Shown here: positions 54,359-62,088 of the stretch, one piece after another | Layout of the letters: each line of letters begins with the position of its first letter | How positions within the stretch are numbered: position 1 is the first letter of the stretch | NCBI GenBank assembly: GCA_900318175.1 | Contig: ONJQ01000013.1 | Location: forward strand, 1 to 62,088 | DNA from: an uncultured Bacteroidales bacterium | GTDB lineage: Bacteria > Bacteroidota > Bacteroidia > Bacteroidales > P3 | Direction of reading: 5' to 3' | Length of the DNA stretch: 62,088 nucleotides | The notes under the pieces: model-generated | Database searches by the model: none | What the model saw: the letters and a program-made list of their open reading frames with translations, nothing else | Told to the model about the DNA's origin: nothing | Program-made: the position numbers and the translations under genes

Positions 54359-55291
54359 ATGTATACAGAATCCATACCCATTGTTCCACCGCCGTTGCGA
54401 CAGGGCGACCGCGTGGCGATAGCCGCACCAGCACGAAAGATCAGCCGCACCGAGTTGGAACCTGCGATACGTCTATTCGAATCATGGGGGCTTGAAGTGG
54501 TGCTGCCGAACCATCTTTTTGAGGCCGAAAACCAGTTTGCCGGCAGTGACACGACCCGTACAGAGCTACTGCAAAGTCTGATTGACGACCCCGAAATAGC
54601 GGCTATCTTCTGCGCCCGAGGGGGATATGGGACAGTGCGTATCGTCGACCGACTGGATTTCTCGCCCCTCCGCAAACATCCCAAGTGGATTGTGGGATAT
54701 AGCGACATCACCGTTCTCCACTGCCATCTGCACACTTGCGTGAATATGGCAACCTTGCACGGCACAATGCCTATCGACATTCCTGCCGGGGCAGAGGAAG
54801 CCTGCCTCGCCTCGACCGAGTCGCTCAGGCGCATGCTGTGGGGAGAGGCGATGCAATACCGTTGCAAAGGCCACGAGCTGAACAGGGACGGAGTGTCCGA
54901 GGGGCTGCTTGTAGGCGGCAATCTGTCGATACTGTACAGCCTGTGCGGTTCGGCAAGCGATATCGACACAGATGGCAAAATCCTCTTCATCGAAGACCTG
55001 GACGAATACCTGTACCATATAGACCGCATGATGATGAACCTGAAACGCAGCGGTCATCTGGCCGGACTGAACGGGCTGGTGGTGGGAGCCATGAGCGACA
55101 TGCACGACAACACGATCCCCTTTGGACGGACAGCCGAACAGATAGTACGCGACGCGGTGGCTGAATACGGCTATCCTGTCTGCTTCGGATTTCCGGCAGG
55201 GCACATCGGAACCAACAATCTGGCCCTGGCCATGGGACGGCGCGTAAGGCTTGCGGTTGACAGCGATGCCGAGCTGTTGTTTCTGCCTTAA
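54359..55291 (+). CDS. LD-carboxypeptidase (S66 family, LdcA-like)
   Basis: This 310-aa cytoplasmic serine peptidase would remove the terminal D-Ala from recycled tetrapeptide muropeptides. The catalytic triad is in place: Ser115 in VGYSDIT, Glu212 in LFIEDLDE and His282 in PAGHIG; RGGYG near 88-91 is also typical. An ATG 39 nt upstream is in frame, but MYTESIPIVPPPLRQGD fits the usual start. Related MccF proteins act on microcin C; the neighbours (polysaccharide deacetylase, RlpA) favour a cell-wall role. Confidence 0.88.
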   Translation: MYTESIPIVPPPLRQGDRVAIAAPARKISRTELEPAIRLFESWGLEVVLPNHLFEAENQFAGSDTTRTELLQSLIDDPEIAAIFCARGGYGTVRIVDRLDFSPLRKHPKWIVGYSDITVLHCHLHTCVNMATLHGTMPIDIPAGAEEACLASTESLRRMLWGEAMQYRCKGHELNRDGVSEGLLVGGNLSILYSLCGSASDIDTDGKILFIEDLDEYLYHIDRMMMNLKRSGHLAGLNGLVVGAMSDMHDNTIPFGRTAEQIVRDAVAEYGYPVCFGFPAGHIGTNNLALAMGRRVRLAVDSDAELLFLP

Positions 55292-55339
55292 AATAACGGC
55301 AAGTATGGCAACTTTTCTTGCTTATTAAAAAAATAGTTG

Positions 55340-55347
55340 TATTTTTG
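55340..55347 (+). promoter_or_regulatory. -7 box upstream of the deacetylase-like gene
   Basis: TATTTTTG with the same flanks as the promoter at 17159 (GTTGTATTTTTGCATTTT), 19 nt before the start codon. Confidence 0.65.
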
Positions 55348-55366
55348 CATTTTAAAAGCAACAGCC

Positions 55367-56725
55367 ATGCTGCTGATATTTGTCCCAAAACTGACCAACC
55401 GTGCTGGCTACACCATCAATGTGGTCATGAGGGATTTATTGCAAACAGACTTCGCCATCACAACCGACCCCCGCGCCTTTGCCAACCATGACGGGCCGCG
55501 CCTTTGGTACGCCTATAAACCGTTGGAAAACTGCGATGCACCGTTTGTGAAGGCGGCCAAACTGCTGTTCGAAACCACCATCGAGGAGCAGGACTGTCAC
55601 CCCTTCACCTATGCGGGGACGACGGTGCTGTTTCCCGTCTACGGACGCGGGTCGGCGCTGCCCTTCGACCCCTTTGCAGCCACCTTCTTCATGCTTTCGC
55701 GCTACGAAGAATACCTGCCACACCGCACGGACATCCACGGACGGTTCATGGCAACGGAGAGCCTCGCCTACCGCGAGGGCTTCCTGCAAACAGCCGTGGT
55801 GGACCGTTGGGCGTTGATGCTGAAGGATATCCTTGTGGAGCGATACCCCGAACTCACATTCCGCAGCCGTGCATTCATGTTCGAACAGACCATTGACATC
55901 GACGCCGCCTACTGCTACCTGCACAAAGGCATCTTCAGAACGGTGATGGGGGTGCTGCGCGACGGCATCCACAGGCACGACCCGGAGGAGGTGCGCCACC
56001 GCATGAGAGTGCTGATGAAAAAGGAGGAAGACCCATACGACACGTTCGACTACATACTGCGGCTGAGCCAACAATATTCCTATCGCAGCAACCTCATCTT
56101 CTTTGCCTTGATGGGCGACTACGGCATCTACGACAAGCCCGCATCGCCACACTGCAGCGAGTTCCGACAACTGCTGCAACATCTGGGCGACTATGCCAAG
56201 ATGGGTGTCCACGGGTCGTACTACTCCGCCGAGGAGCCTTCCCGGATGGGAAAGGAAATCGAACGGCTGTCGGACATCCTGCATCGCTCCATTGTCCGCA
56301 ACAGGTTCCACTTCCTTCGTTTCAACCTGCCGTATGCCTATCGCAACCTATTGCAGAACAACATTCTTCACGATTACACGATGGGATTTGCCGAGATGCC
56401 TGGATTCCGCTGCGGGACATGCACCACTGTGCCTTTCTTCGACTTGAACAGCGACCAGGAGAGCACCTTGAGCATCCACCCCTTCGTAGCCATGGACACC
56501 ACCTTCCACACACACATGGGCGTGACCCCGGACGAGGCCAAGAGGCATTTGCACACGTTGGTGGACGAGGTGCGCGCGGTGGATGGTACCTTCAGCTGCA
56601 TATTCCACAACCAGAACCTGAGCGACGACTTTGACTGGAAGGGTTGGCGGACGGTGTACGAAGACCTGCTGGAATATGCCACACGCCACAATGACGGCCA
56701 AACCAACACAAAGAATACTAATTAA
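55367..56725 (+). CDS. Polysaccharide deacetylase-family protein (DUF7033 type)
   Basis: This 452-aa protein resembles Bacteroidota polysaccharide-deacetylase-like proteins: an N-terminal region (LIFVPKLTNRAGYTINVV, PFDPFAATFFMLSRYEEYLP) and a C-terminal NodB-like half (TIDIDAAYCY, MGVHGSYYSAEEPSRMGKEIERL, LRFNLPYAYRNLL, FHNQNLSDDFDWKGW). Metal ligands could be Asp in IDIDAA and His in GVHGSY. The substrate is unknown; cell-wall or surface glycan is likely. It heads a probable operon with the KdsC-like and RlpA-like genes. Confidence 0.75.
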   Translation: MLLIFVPKLTNRAGYTINVVMRDLLQTDFAITTDPRAFANHDGPRLWYAYKPLENCDAPFVKAAKLLFETTIEEQDCHPFTYAGTTVLFPVYGRGSALPFDPFAATFFMLSRYEEYLPHRTDIHGRFMATESLAYREGFLQTAVVDRWALMLKDILVERYPELTFRSRAFMFEQTIDIDAAYCYLHKGIFRTVMGVLRDGIHRHDPEEVRHRMRVLMKKEEDPYDTFDYILRLSQQYSYRSNLIFFALMGDYGIYDKPASPHCSEFRQLLQHLGDYAKMGVHGSYYSAEEPSRMGKEIERLSDILHRSIVRNRFHFLRFNLPYAYRNLLQNNILHDYTMGFAEMPGFRCGTCTTVPFFDLNSDQESTLSIHPFVAMDTTFHTHMGVTPDEAKRHLHTLVDEVRAVDGTFSCIFHNQNLSDDFDWKGWRTVYEDLLEYATRHNDGQTNTKNTN

Positions 56726-56753
56726 CACAAATATAACCAACTACTGACACGGA

Positions 56754-57290
56754 ATGATTAACTACAAAGAGAAACTGCACGACATAAAAGCTTTTGTGTT
56801 TGACTTTGACGGCGTGATGACCGACGGCAACGTATGGACATACGCCGACGGCGAGACAGTGCGCTGCGGGAACATCAAGGACGGATTTGCCATACAATAT
56901 GCTGTGAAAAAAGGCTATACGATAGCACTGATTTCGGGTGCCACCTCGTTGAGCATAAACAACCGCATGGCCGCCTTGGGCGTGAAGCAATGCTACACGG
57001 GATGTGCCAACAAGTTGACCACATACCGTGAGTTTCTGGCCAGCAACCACTTGACGGAGAACCAAGTGGTGTGCATGGGCGATGACATTCCGGACTACGA
57101 AATCATGTCGCACTGCGGCGTGGCAGCCTGCCCCGCCGATGCCGCTACAGAGATTAAGGCCATAAGCGACTACATATCACTGTATGAGGGCGGAAAGGGC
57201 TGTGTGCGCGACATTATTGAGCAGGTGCTCCGGTTGCAGGGCAACTGGTTCGACCCCTCGGTAAAGGGACACGACGCTATGAATTGGTAA
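56754..57290 (+). CDS. KdsC-like HAD phosphatase
   Basis: This 178-aa HAD-superfamily (subclass C0) phosphatase resembles 3-deoxy-D-manno-octulosonate-8-phosphate phosphatase: nucleophile and acid Asp in FDFDGVMTDG (D17, D19), the YAVKKGYTIALISG segment and GDDIPDYEIM. KdsC makes Kdo for lipopolysaccharide inner core. The N-acetylneuraminate-9-phosphatase-like members are the main alternative. The stop is followed by the RlpA-like coding region within about 20 nt. Confidence 0.85.
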   Translation: MINYKEKLHDIKAFVFDFDGVMTDGNVWTYADGETVRCGNIKDGFAIQYAVKKGYTIALISGATSLSINNRMAALGVKQCYTGCANKLTTYREFLASNHLTENQVVCMGDDIPDYEIMSHCGVAACPADAATEIKAISDYISLYEGGKGCVRDIIEQVLRLQGNWFDPSVKGHDAMNW

Positions 57291-57338
57291 TAACAACAAA
57301 TAATAAACGTTATCGAGAAAATACTTCTTATAATAATA

Positions 57339-58235
57339 ATGCTGCTGGTGGCATTGCCAGCCCATGGACAGACGGACACAAACCAGGTGGAAAACACCAG
57401 TGACCAAATGCCTAACGGGACGGTGATGTTGGGGACATATTATTCCGACCGTTTCGTTGGGCGCAAAACCTCGAACGGCGAGGTGTTCCGGCAAAACCAG
57501 TACACCGCCGCCCATAAGACCATTCCAATGGGCACCTATCTGCTTGTCACTTATCCAGTGACAAACCTGAAGATAGTTGTGCGGGTGAACGACCGCTGCC
57601 CCAAGGCCGGAATCTTGGACATGACAAAACTGGCCGTACACAGCATAGGCATCAAAGGCTCGGGGAGGGTGGTCGTCACCACGCTCGATCCCACTACGGG
57701 CTACTCCCTGTGGGTCAACCAGGACACGCTGGCCATGGACCGGGAGGACTATCTTGCCTTCCGCGACCGTAGCCGACGGAAACGCATCTCGCCTTACCCC
57801 ATCTCGCCTACTGATAAACAAGAGAGCAGCCCCCCAAAGGCCGACAAGCCTTCGACACGGAGCAAGAAACGCACCGAGCCCGAGGTGGTGGAACTGGAGC
57901 CGGAGGACTCGCTGCCCCCACTGCCGCCCCCCGTCCCGGATCCTATACCCCAGCCCACTACGAGACCCGAGGAGCATCCCAAAGAACACACCGAGGTCAC
58001 CGGACGGCTATATGACATAGAGCTTTGCATCGTCAATTCGCAGATTGCCGCACAACGGGAAGCCAGCCGTCTGCCCAAAGAGCTGCAAGAGAAGACTTTG
58101 TTCCGTAGAAACCAGTTGAACAATCAGGTCCACGTCATCCTTTCGCTGGGCGATACACGCAGCCACGCAGTCCGCACACAGGCGATGCTTATTGACGACT
58201 ATCCAGAGAGCTGTCTCATCCCTCATGAACAATAA
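57339..58235 (+). CDS. RlpA-like double-psi beta-barrel protein, start unclear
   Basis: This ~298-aa exported protein has an RlpA-type double-psi beta-barrel (about residues 28-120: GTYYSDRFVGRKTSNGE, AAHKTIPMGTYLLVT, VRVNDRCP, DMTKLAVHSIGI), a Pro-rich linker (about 175-225) and a ~70-residue C-terminal part. RlpA proteins bind or cleave glycan strands at the septum. The first ATG leaves a signal peptide of only ten residues (to AHGQ); in-frame codons before it read IEKILLIII, a fitting h-region, but there is no ATG, GTG or TTG before the stop at 57291. A rare start codon or a lost one is likely. Confidence 0.75.
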   Translation: MLLVALPAHGQTDTNQVENTSDQMPNGTVMLGTYYSDRFVGRKTSNGEVFRQNQYTAAHKTIPMGTYLLVTYPVTNLKIVVRVNDRCPKAGILDMTKLAVHSIGIKGSGRVVVTTLDPTTGYSLWVNQDTLAMDREDYLAFRDRSRRKRISPYPISPTDKQESSPPKADKPSTRSKKRTEPEVVELEPEDSLPPLPPPVPDPIPQPTTRPEEHPKEHTEVTGRLYDIELCIVNSQIAAQREASRLPKELQEKTLFRRNQLNNQVHVILSLGDTRSHAVRTQAMLIDDYPESCLIPHEQ

Positions 58236-58363
58236 AACAAACTCTTTTTAACAAATATCTTTTAAGACGCTGTAGGAGCGTATAATTCAACTAACAAGAG
58301 AGGCTCGAAAAGAAAAAAAGAAAAAAAAATACAAAAAAAAAACGCCATGTGAATAATTATTGC

Positions 58364-58371
58364 TATCTTTG
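58364..58371 (+). promoter_or_regulatory. -7 box of the por operon
   Basis: TATCTTTG, 91 nt before the porP start codon; -33 not clear. Confidence 0.55.
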
Positions 58372-58461
58372 CAAGTCAAAATCTGAATTGCCTTTTCATA
58401 GAAAAAGCAGCTCAGAATTGCATATATATAAAAGATTATTAAACAGTTACATGATACTAAA

Positions 58462-59457
58462 ATGAGTGCTCGCATGAAAATCAAACTAAGCAATAAACTG
58501 TCACTTTTGCTGATAGCATTGGGATTTTCATGTGTTGCCATGGCCCAGACGGAGCCCCAATTTTCACAATACATGTTCAACAGGATGTCGTACAATCCCG
58601 GCTATGCAGGCAGTTCGGGCTCCATCTGCGCCTCAGCCATGTACAGACAACAGTGGATAGGCTTTCACCTTGACAACCCAACAGGCGGTACGTCAGCCGG
58701 TTCCACCCCTACCGACATTCTTTTCACTTTCGATATGCCGGTGAAATTCCTCCATGGTGGTCTTGGCTTCACAGTAGTCTCCGACAAAATCGGTTATCAC
58801 AACAACATCCAACTATCCGTGGACTACGCTTTCCGCATGTTCTGGGGCGAAGGAAACCTCTCGGCGGGAGTTGAGTTGAACGTGGTGAACAGCAACTTGG
58901 ACAAAAGTGGGCTGATAGGCCGCGACCCCAACGACCCTATGCTCTCCGGATTGGGAGATGCCGCAACCATGATTGACGGGTCGGTAGGTATCTACTACCA
59001 AGTGCCCGGCAAATACTATTTAGGCCTTTCTGTTAAGAATTTGCTCGCTGCTCATAGCGATGAGATAATGTTCACCAACGCCCGCACGGTTTATGCCATG
59101 GGCGGTTATGAATACACACCTTCGAGTGCACCCTCAATCCGCATCAAGCCTTCGGCCTTGTTGAAGACCGCAAATTTCAGCCTCTTCCAAGCCGATTTGT
59201 CTTGCCTGATTGACTACCGCAACGCTTTTTGGGGAGGTTTGGGCTACCGTGTGAATGACGCTGTCTATGCCCTGGCCGGTGTGCATTGGAAGAAATTCCG
59301 TGTCGGTCTGGCTTACGACATCACGACCAGCCGCTTAGGTACGTACAAGCCCGGACGCAGCATGGGTACCCTTGAATTGTACTTGAAGTTCTGCTTCAAG
59401 GTGGTTGTCCCGCGCAAACCCAACACGTCATACGGCAACACCATCTATCTGTTGTAA
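58462..59457 (+). CDS. porP: PorP/SprF-family type IX secretion membrane protein
   Basis: This 331-aa outer-membrane protein has a signal peptide ending VAMAQ and the family start PQFSQYMFNRMSYNPGYAGS, followed by beta-barrel segments (GGLGFTVVSDKIGYHN, FRVGLAYDITTSRLG). PorP is a T9SS component that interacts with the PorK-PorN ring and PorE. It is first in porP-porK-porL-porM, the usual order in Bacteroidales. ATG choices are 58462 or 58474; both keep the signal peptide. Confidence 0.92.
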   Translation: MSARMKIKLSNKLSLLLIALGFSCVAMAQTEPQFSQYMFNRMSYNPGYAGSSGSICASAMYRQQWIGFHLDNPTGGTSAGSTPTDILFTFDMPVKFLHGGLGFTVVSDKIGYHNNIQLSVDYAFRMFWGEGNLSAGVELNVVNSNLDKSGLIGRDPNDPMLSGLGDAATMIDGSVGIYYQVPGKYYLGLSVKNLLAAHSDEIMFTNARTVYAMGGYEYTPSSAPSIRIKPSALLKTANFSLFQADLSCLIDYRNAFWGGLGYRVNDAVYALAGVHWKKFRVGLAYDITTSRLGTYKPGRSMGTLELYLKFCFKVVVPRKPNTSYGNTIYLL

Positions 59458-59601
59458 CCCATACAAAATGTAAAAACATTTAAAAACGAAACTTTTTAAT
59501 CGAAACTACGTATAAAGGGGCACAAATAAAAGCCTTTTTAGAAACAAAAACGAAACATCGAATCAATTAATACACACGAATAAACAAATACAATACTCAA
59601 T

Positions 59602-60969
59602 ATGAAAAAGTTGTTTTTCTTGTTAGCAGCCTCAGTACTATTCTTCTACGGTTGCTCATCACGGTCAGAAAATGGCGAGTTAGTAGGAGTTCTGGATCGC
59701 TCCCAGTTTGAAGACATTGACCTCAAGGGTATGGTCTTTATCAACCAAGGTAATTTCAGCATGGGATCAGGTGTTCAGAACAACACCTATGGTGTCACCT
59801 CCCAGCCCCGCACCATGCAGGTTTCCTCCTTCTTCATGGATGAAACCGAAATCACCAACAACGAGTACCGTCAATTCGTATTCTGGGTCACCGACTCTAT
59901 TGTCCGCAGAATGCTTGCCGAAGGTGGCGTCGATGGCGAATGGCAGATTGAAGAGAACGAATACGGCGAACCCCTGAATCCCCCCAGATTGAACAAGAAA
60001 ACCAAAATACGCTGGAACGATGCCGAGACCCGCGAAGCTCTGAACGACCTTTATGTGGCCGAGAAAGACAGATACTTCGGTCGCCGCGAAATCGACGCTT
60101 CCAAGTTGAACTACGAATATTATTGGATTGACTATGCCGATGCCGCCCGCAAGGAAGCCGGTGTACAGAACAAGGAGGAGCATCGTGGCACGCTCTACAC
60201 CGCCCGTCCCCGTGGTCTGAACAACCGCACCGCCTTCGTCCACAAGGAGAGAATCAACGTCTATCCCGACACGCTCTGCTGGGTGCACGACTATACCTAC
60301 TCCATGAACGACGATTTCACCCGCAATTATTTCTGCTCGTCAGCTTACGACAACTATCCTGTTGTGGGTGTCAGCTGGCTCCAGGCAAAAGCTTTCTGCA
60401 TCTGGCGCAGCCACTTCCTGAACGATTACTTGGAGAGCATCAACTACGCTCACATGAACGATTTCCGTCTGCCTTCCGAGGCTGAATGGGAATTTGCAGC
60501 CCGCGGCGGTATCGCTGCCGAAAGCTATCCTTGGGGCGGTCCTTATGTGCGCAATCCTAACGGATGCTTTCTGGCAAACTATGAGCCCCTCCGTGGCGCT
60601 TACGACGACGACGGTGGTGTCCGCACGCTGATTGTCGGTCACTACGCTCCCAACGACTACGGTCTGTACGACATGTCTGGCAATGTGTCCGAGTGGTGCG
60701 CCGATGCTTACGATGAGAACACCTACATCGTGGCCAACGCCCTCTCCCCTTACTACAACTACAACGCCAAAGAGAGCGACCCCATTGCTCAGAAGCGTAA
60801 AGTTGTCCGTGGCGGCAGCTGGAAAGACCAGAAGTACTTCATCCAGGTTCAGACTCGTTCCTTCGAGTTCCAGGATACCAGCAAGTGCTACATCGGATTC
60901 CGTTGCATCCAGCCCTATCTGGGCCGTATCAAGGGTGATAACCTGAAGACCGCATCTAACGTTTATTGA
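59602..60969 (+). CDS. porK: T9SS ring lipoprotein PorK/GldK
   Basis: This 455-aa lipoprotein (lipobox FFYGC, Cys18) has a formylglycine-generating-enzyme (SUMF1)-like fold typical of PorK/GldK: MVFINQGNFSMGS, DETEITNNEYRQFV, PVVGVSWLQAKAFCIWR, RLPSEAEWEFAARGG, YDMSGNVSEWCAD and RGGSWKD. PorK with PorN forms the large periplasmic ring attached to the outer membrane. It follows porP after 144 nt. Confidence 0.95.
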   Translation: MKKLFFLLAASVLFFYGCSSRSENGELVGVLDRSQFEDIDLKGMVFINQGNFSMGSGVQNNTYGVTSQPRTMQVSSFFMDETEITNNEYRQFVFWVTDSIVRRMLAEGGVDGEWQIEENEYGEPLNPPRLNKKTKIRWNDAETREALNDLYVAEKDRYFGRREIDASKLNYEYYWIDYADAARKEAGVQNKEEHRGTLYTARPRGLNNRTAFVHKERINVYPDTLCWVHDYTYSMNDDFTRNYFCSSAYDNYPVVGVSWLQAKAFCIWRSHFLNDYLESINYAHMNDFRLPSEAEWEFAARGGIAAESYPWGGPYVRNPNGCFLANYEPLRGAYDDDGGVRTLIVGHYAPNDYGLYDMSGNVSEWCADAYDENTYIVANALSPYYNYNAKESDPIAQKRKVVRGGSWKDQKYFIQVQTRSFEFQDTSKCYIGFRCIQPYLGRIKGDNLKTASNVY

Positions 60970-60991
60970 TAACAATAGATTCACAAAAGGA

Positions 60992-61023
60992 AGGTCTCTG
61001 AGGCCAATAGGACTCAGAGACCT
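60992..61023 (+). other. Intercistronic stem-loop between porK and porL
   Basis: Perfect 11-bp inverted repeat AGGTCTCTGAG (60992-61002) and CTCAGAGACCT (61013-61023) with a 10-nt loop. No T-run follows, so it is not an intrinsic terminator; possibly it shields the 3' end of the porK message. Confidence 0.75.
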
Positions 61024-61081
61024 ATACCCAAAGAATAAATACATCAAAAAATAATATTAAGCAACACTAAATCATCACATC

Positions 61082-61948
61082 ATGAGCTTTATTGACAATC
61101 TTGTACGCAGTAATGGTTACAAAAACTTCATGGCAAAACTATACGGTTGGGGCGCAGCCATTGTTATTATTGGAGCTCTTTTCAAGATTAACCACTGGCC
61201 CGGCGGTGAACTAATGCTGATTATCGGTATGGGTACTGAGACCGTCATCTTCTTTCTTTCCGCATTCGAACCTCCTCACGTCGAGTTTGACTGGACGCTG
61301 GTATACCCCCAGTTGGCCGGTATGGAAGGCGGTGAAGGTCTGAACGCAAAAGACACTGCCCCCAACAGCCTTAATAGCATGGACAATCTTGTTTCTATCC
61401 CCGAGGCCGAAGACCCGCTCACAGCCCGTCTGGACAAGATGCTGGAAGATGCAAAAATCACTCCCGAACTCATCGAACGCCTTGGCCAAGGTATGGAGAA
61501 TTTAGCTGACAGCGCACAAGCCATGAATGGTATGGCCAATGCTGCCGCTTCTACTGACAAATTTGTCAATACCCTTGACGGTGCTGCCGAAGCAGTTGGC
61601 AACCTCAAGCAGGCTACCGAAGCTGTCAACAACCTCACCACTATTTATCAAGAGACTGCCCAAGCTCTTACCAGTGGCGATGCCTCTTATGCTGACGAGA
61701 TGAAGAAACTGGCAAGCAGCCTTGCTTCCGTGAACGCCATGTACGAAATGCAGCTGCAGACATCCACCAGCCAGCTCGAAGCCACCAAGGCCGTCGAGGA
61801 GCGCATCCAGACTATGATGTCCAACTTTGCCGACTCCGCCGAAGGCGTGCTTAAGTACAAAGACCAGATTGACGCCCTCACCCGCAAGGTGGCTGAGCTC
61901 AACAATGTCTATGGCAACATGCTCGCTGCTATGCAGACCAGACTATAA
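61082..61948 (+). CDS. porL: T9SS motor subunit PorL/GldL
   Basis: This 288-aa inner-membrane protein has two N-terminal transmembrane helices (about 19-38 and 43-62), with the motor-relevant Glu in GTETVIFF, as in GldL/PorL, followed by a long cytoplasmic coiled region. With PorM it forms the proton-driven motor that powers T9SS secretion. It starts MSFIDNLVRSNGYKNFMAKLYG, highly typical of the family. Confidence 0.94.
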   Translation: MSFIDNLVRSNGYKNFMAKLYGWGAAIVIIGALFKINHWPGGELMLIIGMGTETVIFFLSAFEPPHVEFDWTLVYPQLAGMEGGEGLNAKDTAPNSLNSMDNLVSIPEAEDPLTARLDKMLEDAKITPELIERLGQGMENLADSAQAMNGMANAAASTDKFVNTLDGAAEAVGNLKQATEAVNNLTTIYQETAQALTSGDASYADEMKKLASSLASVNAMYEMQLQTSTSQLEATKAVEERIQTMMSNFADSAEGVLKYKDQIDALTRKVAELNNVYGNMLAAMQTRL

Positions 61949-61994
61949 TCGACTTTATTAATACTCAACAATAAAACCACACTAATTAGAAGAT

Positions 61995-62088
61995 ATGAGT
62001 GCTTCAAACTGTCCGGAAACCCCGAGACAAAAAATGATTCAGATGATGTACCTTGTGTACACCGCCATGTTGGCACTTAATGTGTCGG
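61995..62088 (+). CDS. porM: T9SS motor subunit PorM/GldM (partial)
   Basis: Only the first 31 codons are inside the window. The translated start MSASNCPETPRQKMIQMMYL, then VYTAMLALNVS, is the conserved N-terminus and transmembrane helix of PorM/GldM, the periplasm-spanning partner of PorL. The gene runs off the right edge; porN would be expected next. Confidence 0.9.
   Translation, partial: MSASNCPETPRQKMIQMMYLVYTAMLALNVS

Overview
The window is 62 kb of a chromosome from an anaerobic member of the Bacteroidota, most likely order Bacteroidales. The evidence is: start of a por/gld operon (porP, porK, porL, porM) for the type IX secretion system (T9SS); four large secreted proteins with T9SS C-terminal sorting domains; a T9SS plug protein; Bacteroides-type promoters (TAnnTTTG at -7) instead of E. 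coli-type ones; and no clear Shine-Dalgarno sequences. An electron-bifurcating type [FeFe] hydrogenase points to a fermentative anaerobe. No tRNA, rRNA, transposase, prophage or CRISPR array was seen. Genus cannot be told from the sequence.

Layout. 1-1100: tandem array of about 150-bp palindromic units followed by 11-bp-phased repeats. 1.1-7 kb: ftsE, an OmpA-like protein, a FemAB-like protein and rlmH on the plus strand; a PHP-domain and a DRTGG-domain gene on the minus strand; a small protein and a metallo-beta-lactamase-fold protein on the plus strand, closed by a terminator. 7.5-12.2 kb: a 1576-aa fibronectin-type T9SS cargo. 12.4-16.8 kb (minus): potassium uptake operon trkA-trkH-trkH. 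17.2-22.1 kb: acyl-CoA synthetase, glycosyltransferase, hexapeptide acyltransferase and T9SS plug. 22.1-30.6 kb: M6 metalloprotease cargo, miaB, PASTA protein, another T9SS cargo and rluD. 30.7-36.8 kb (minus): a 2039-aa T9SS adhesin-like protein. 37.4-43.3 kb: a nitroreductase, a NusG/UpxY-like factor and the [FeFe] hydrogenase operon (ferredoxin-like, hydB, hydA, hydC). 43.5-47.8 kb: SF1 helicase, then a DUF5020 outer-membrane protein paired with an NCS2 purine permease. 47.9-50.1 kb (minus): DRTGG protein, RsbW-like ATPase and a sensory-type hydrogenase homologue. 51.1-53.4 kb (minus): BspA-type lipoprotein with a small upstream protein. 54.4-62 kb: LD-carboxypeptidase, polysaccharide deacetylase-like protein, KdsC-like phosphatase, RlpA-like protein, then porP-porK-porL-porM running off the right edge.

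Themes. T9SS machinery (plug, PorP, K, L, M) sits with its own cargo in one neighbourhood. The hydrogenase functions form a distributed set: catalytic HydABC in one operon, and the accessory or sensory parts often found beside such hydrogenases (PHP, DRTGG, HATPase, HydA-like sensor) in two other operons about 35-45 kb apart, with the DRTGG gene duplicated. The most unusual regulatory arrangement is an intrinsic terminator ending the hydrogenase operon only 5 nt before the start codon of a NusG/UpxY-like antiterminator gene. Intergenic DNA carries two repeat families: 150-bp palindromes, and tracts with strict 11-bp periodicity at four sites.
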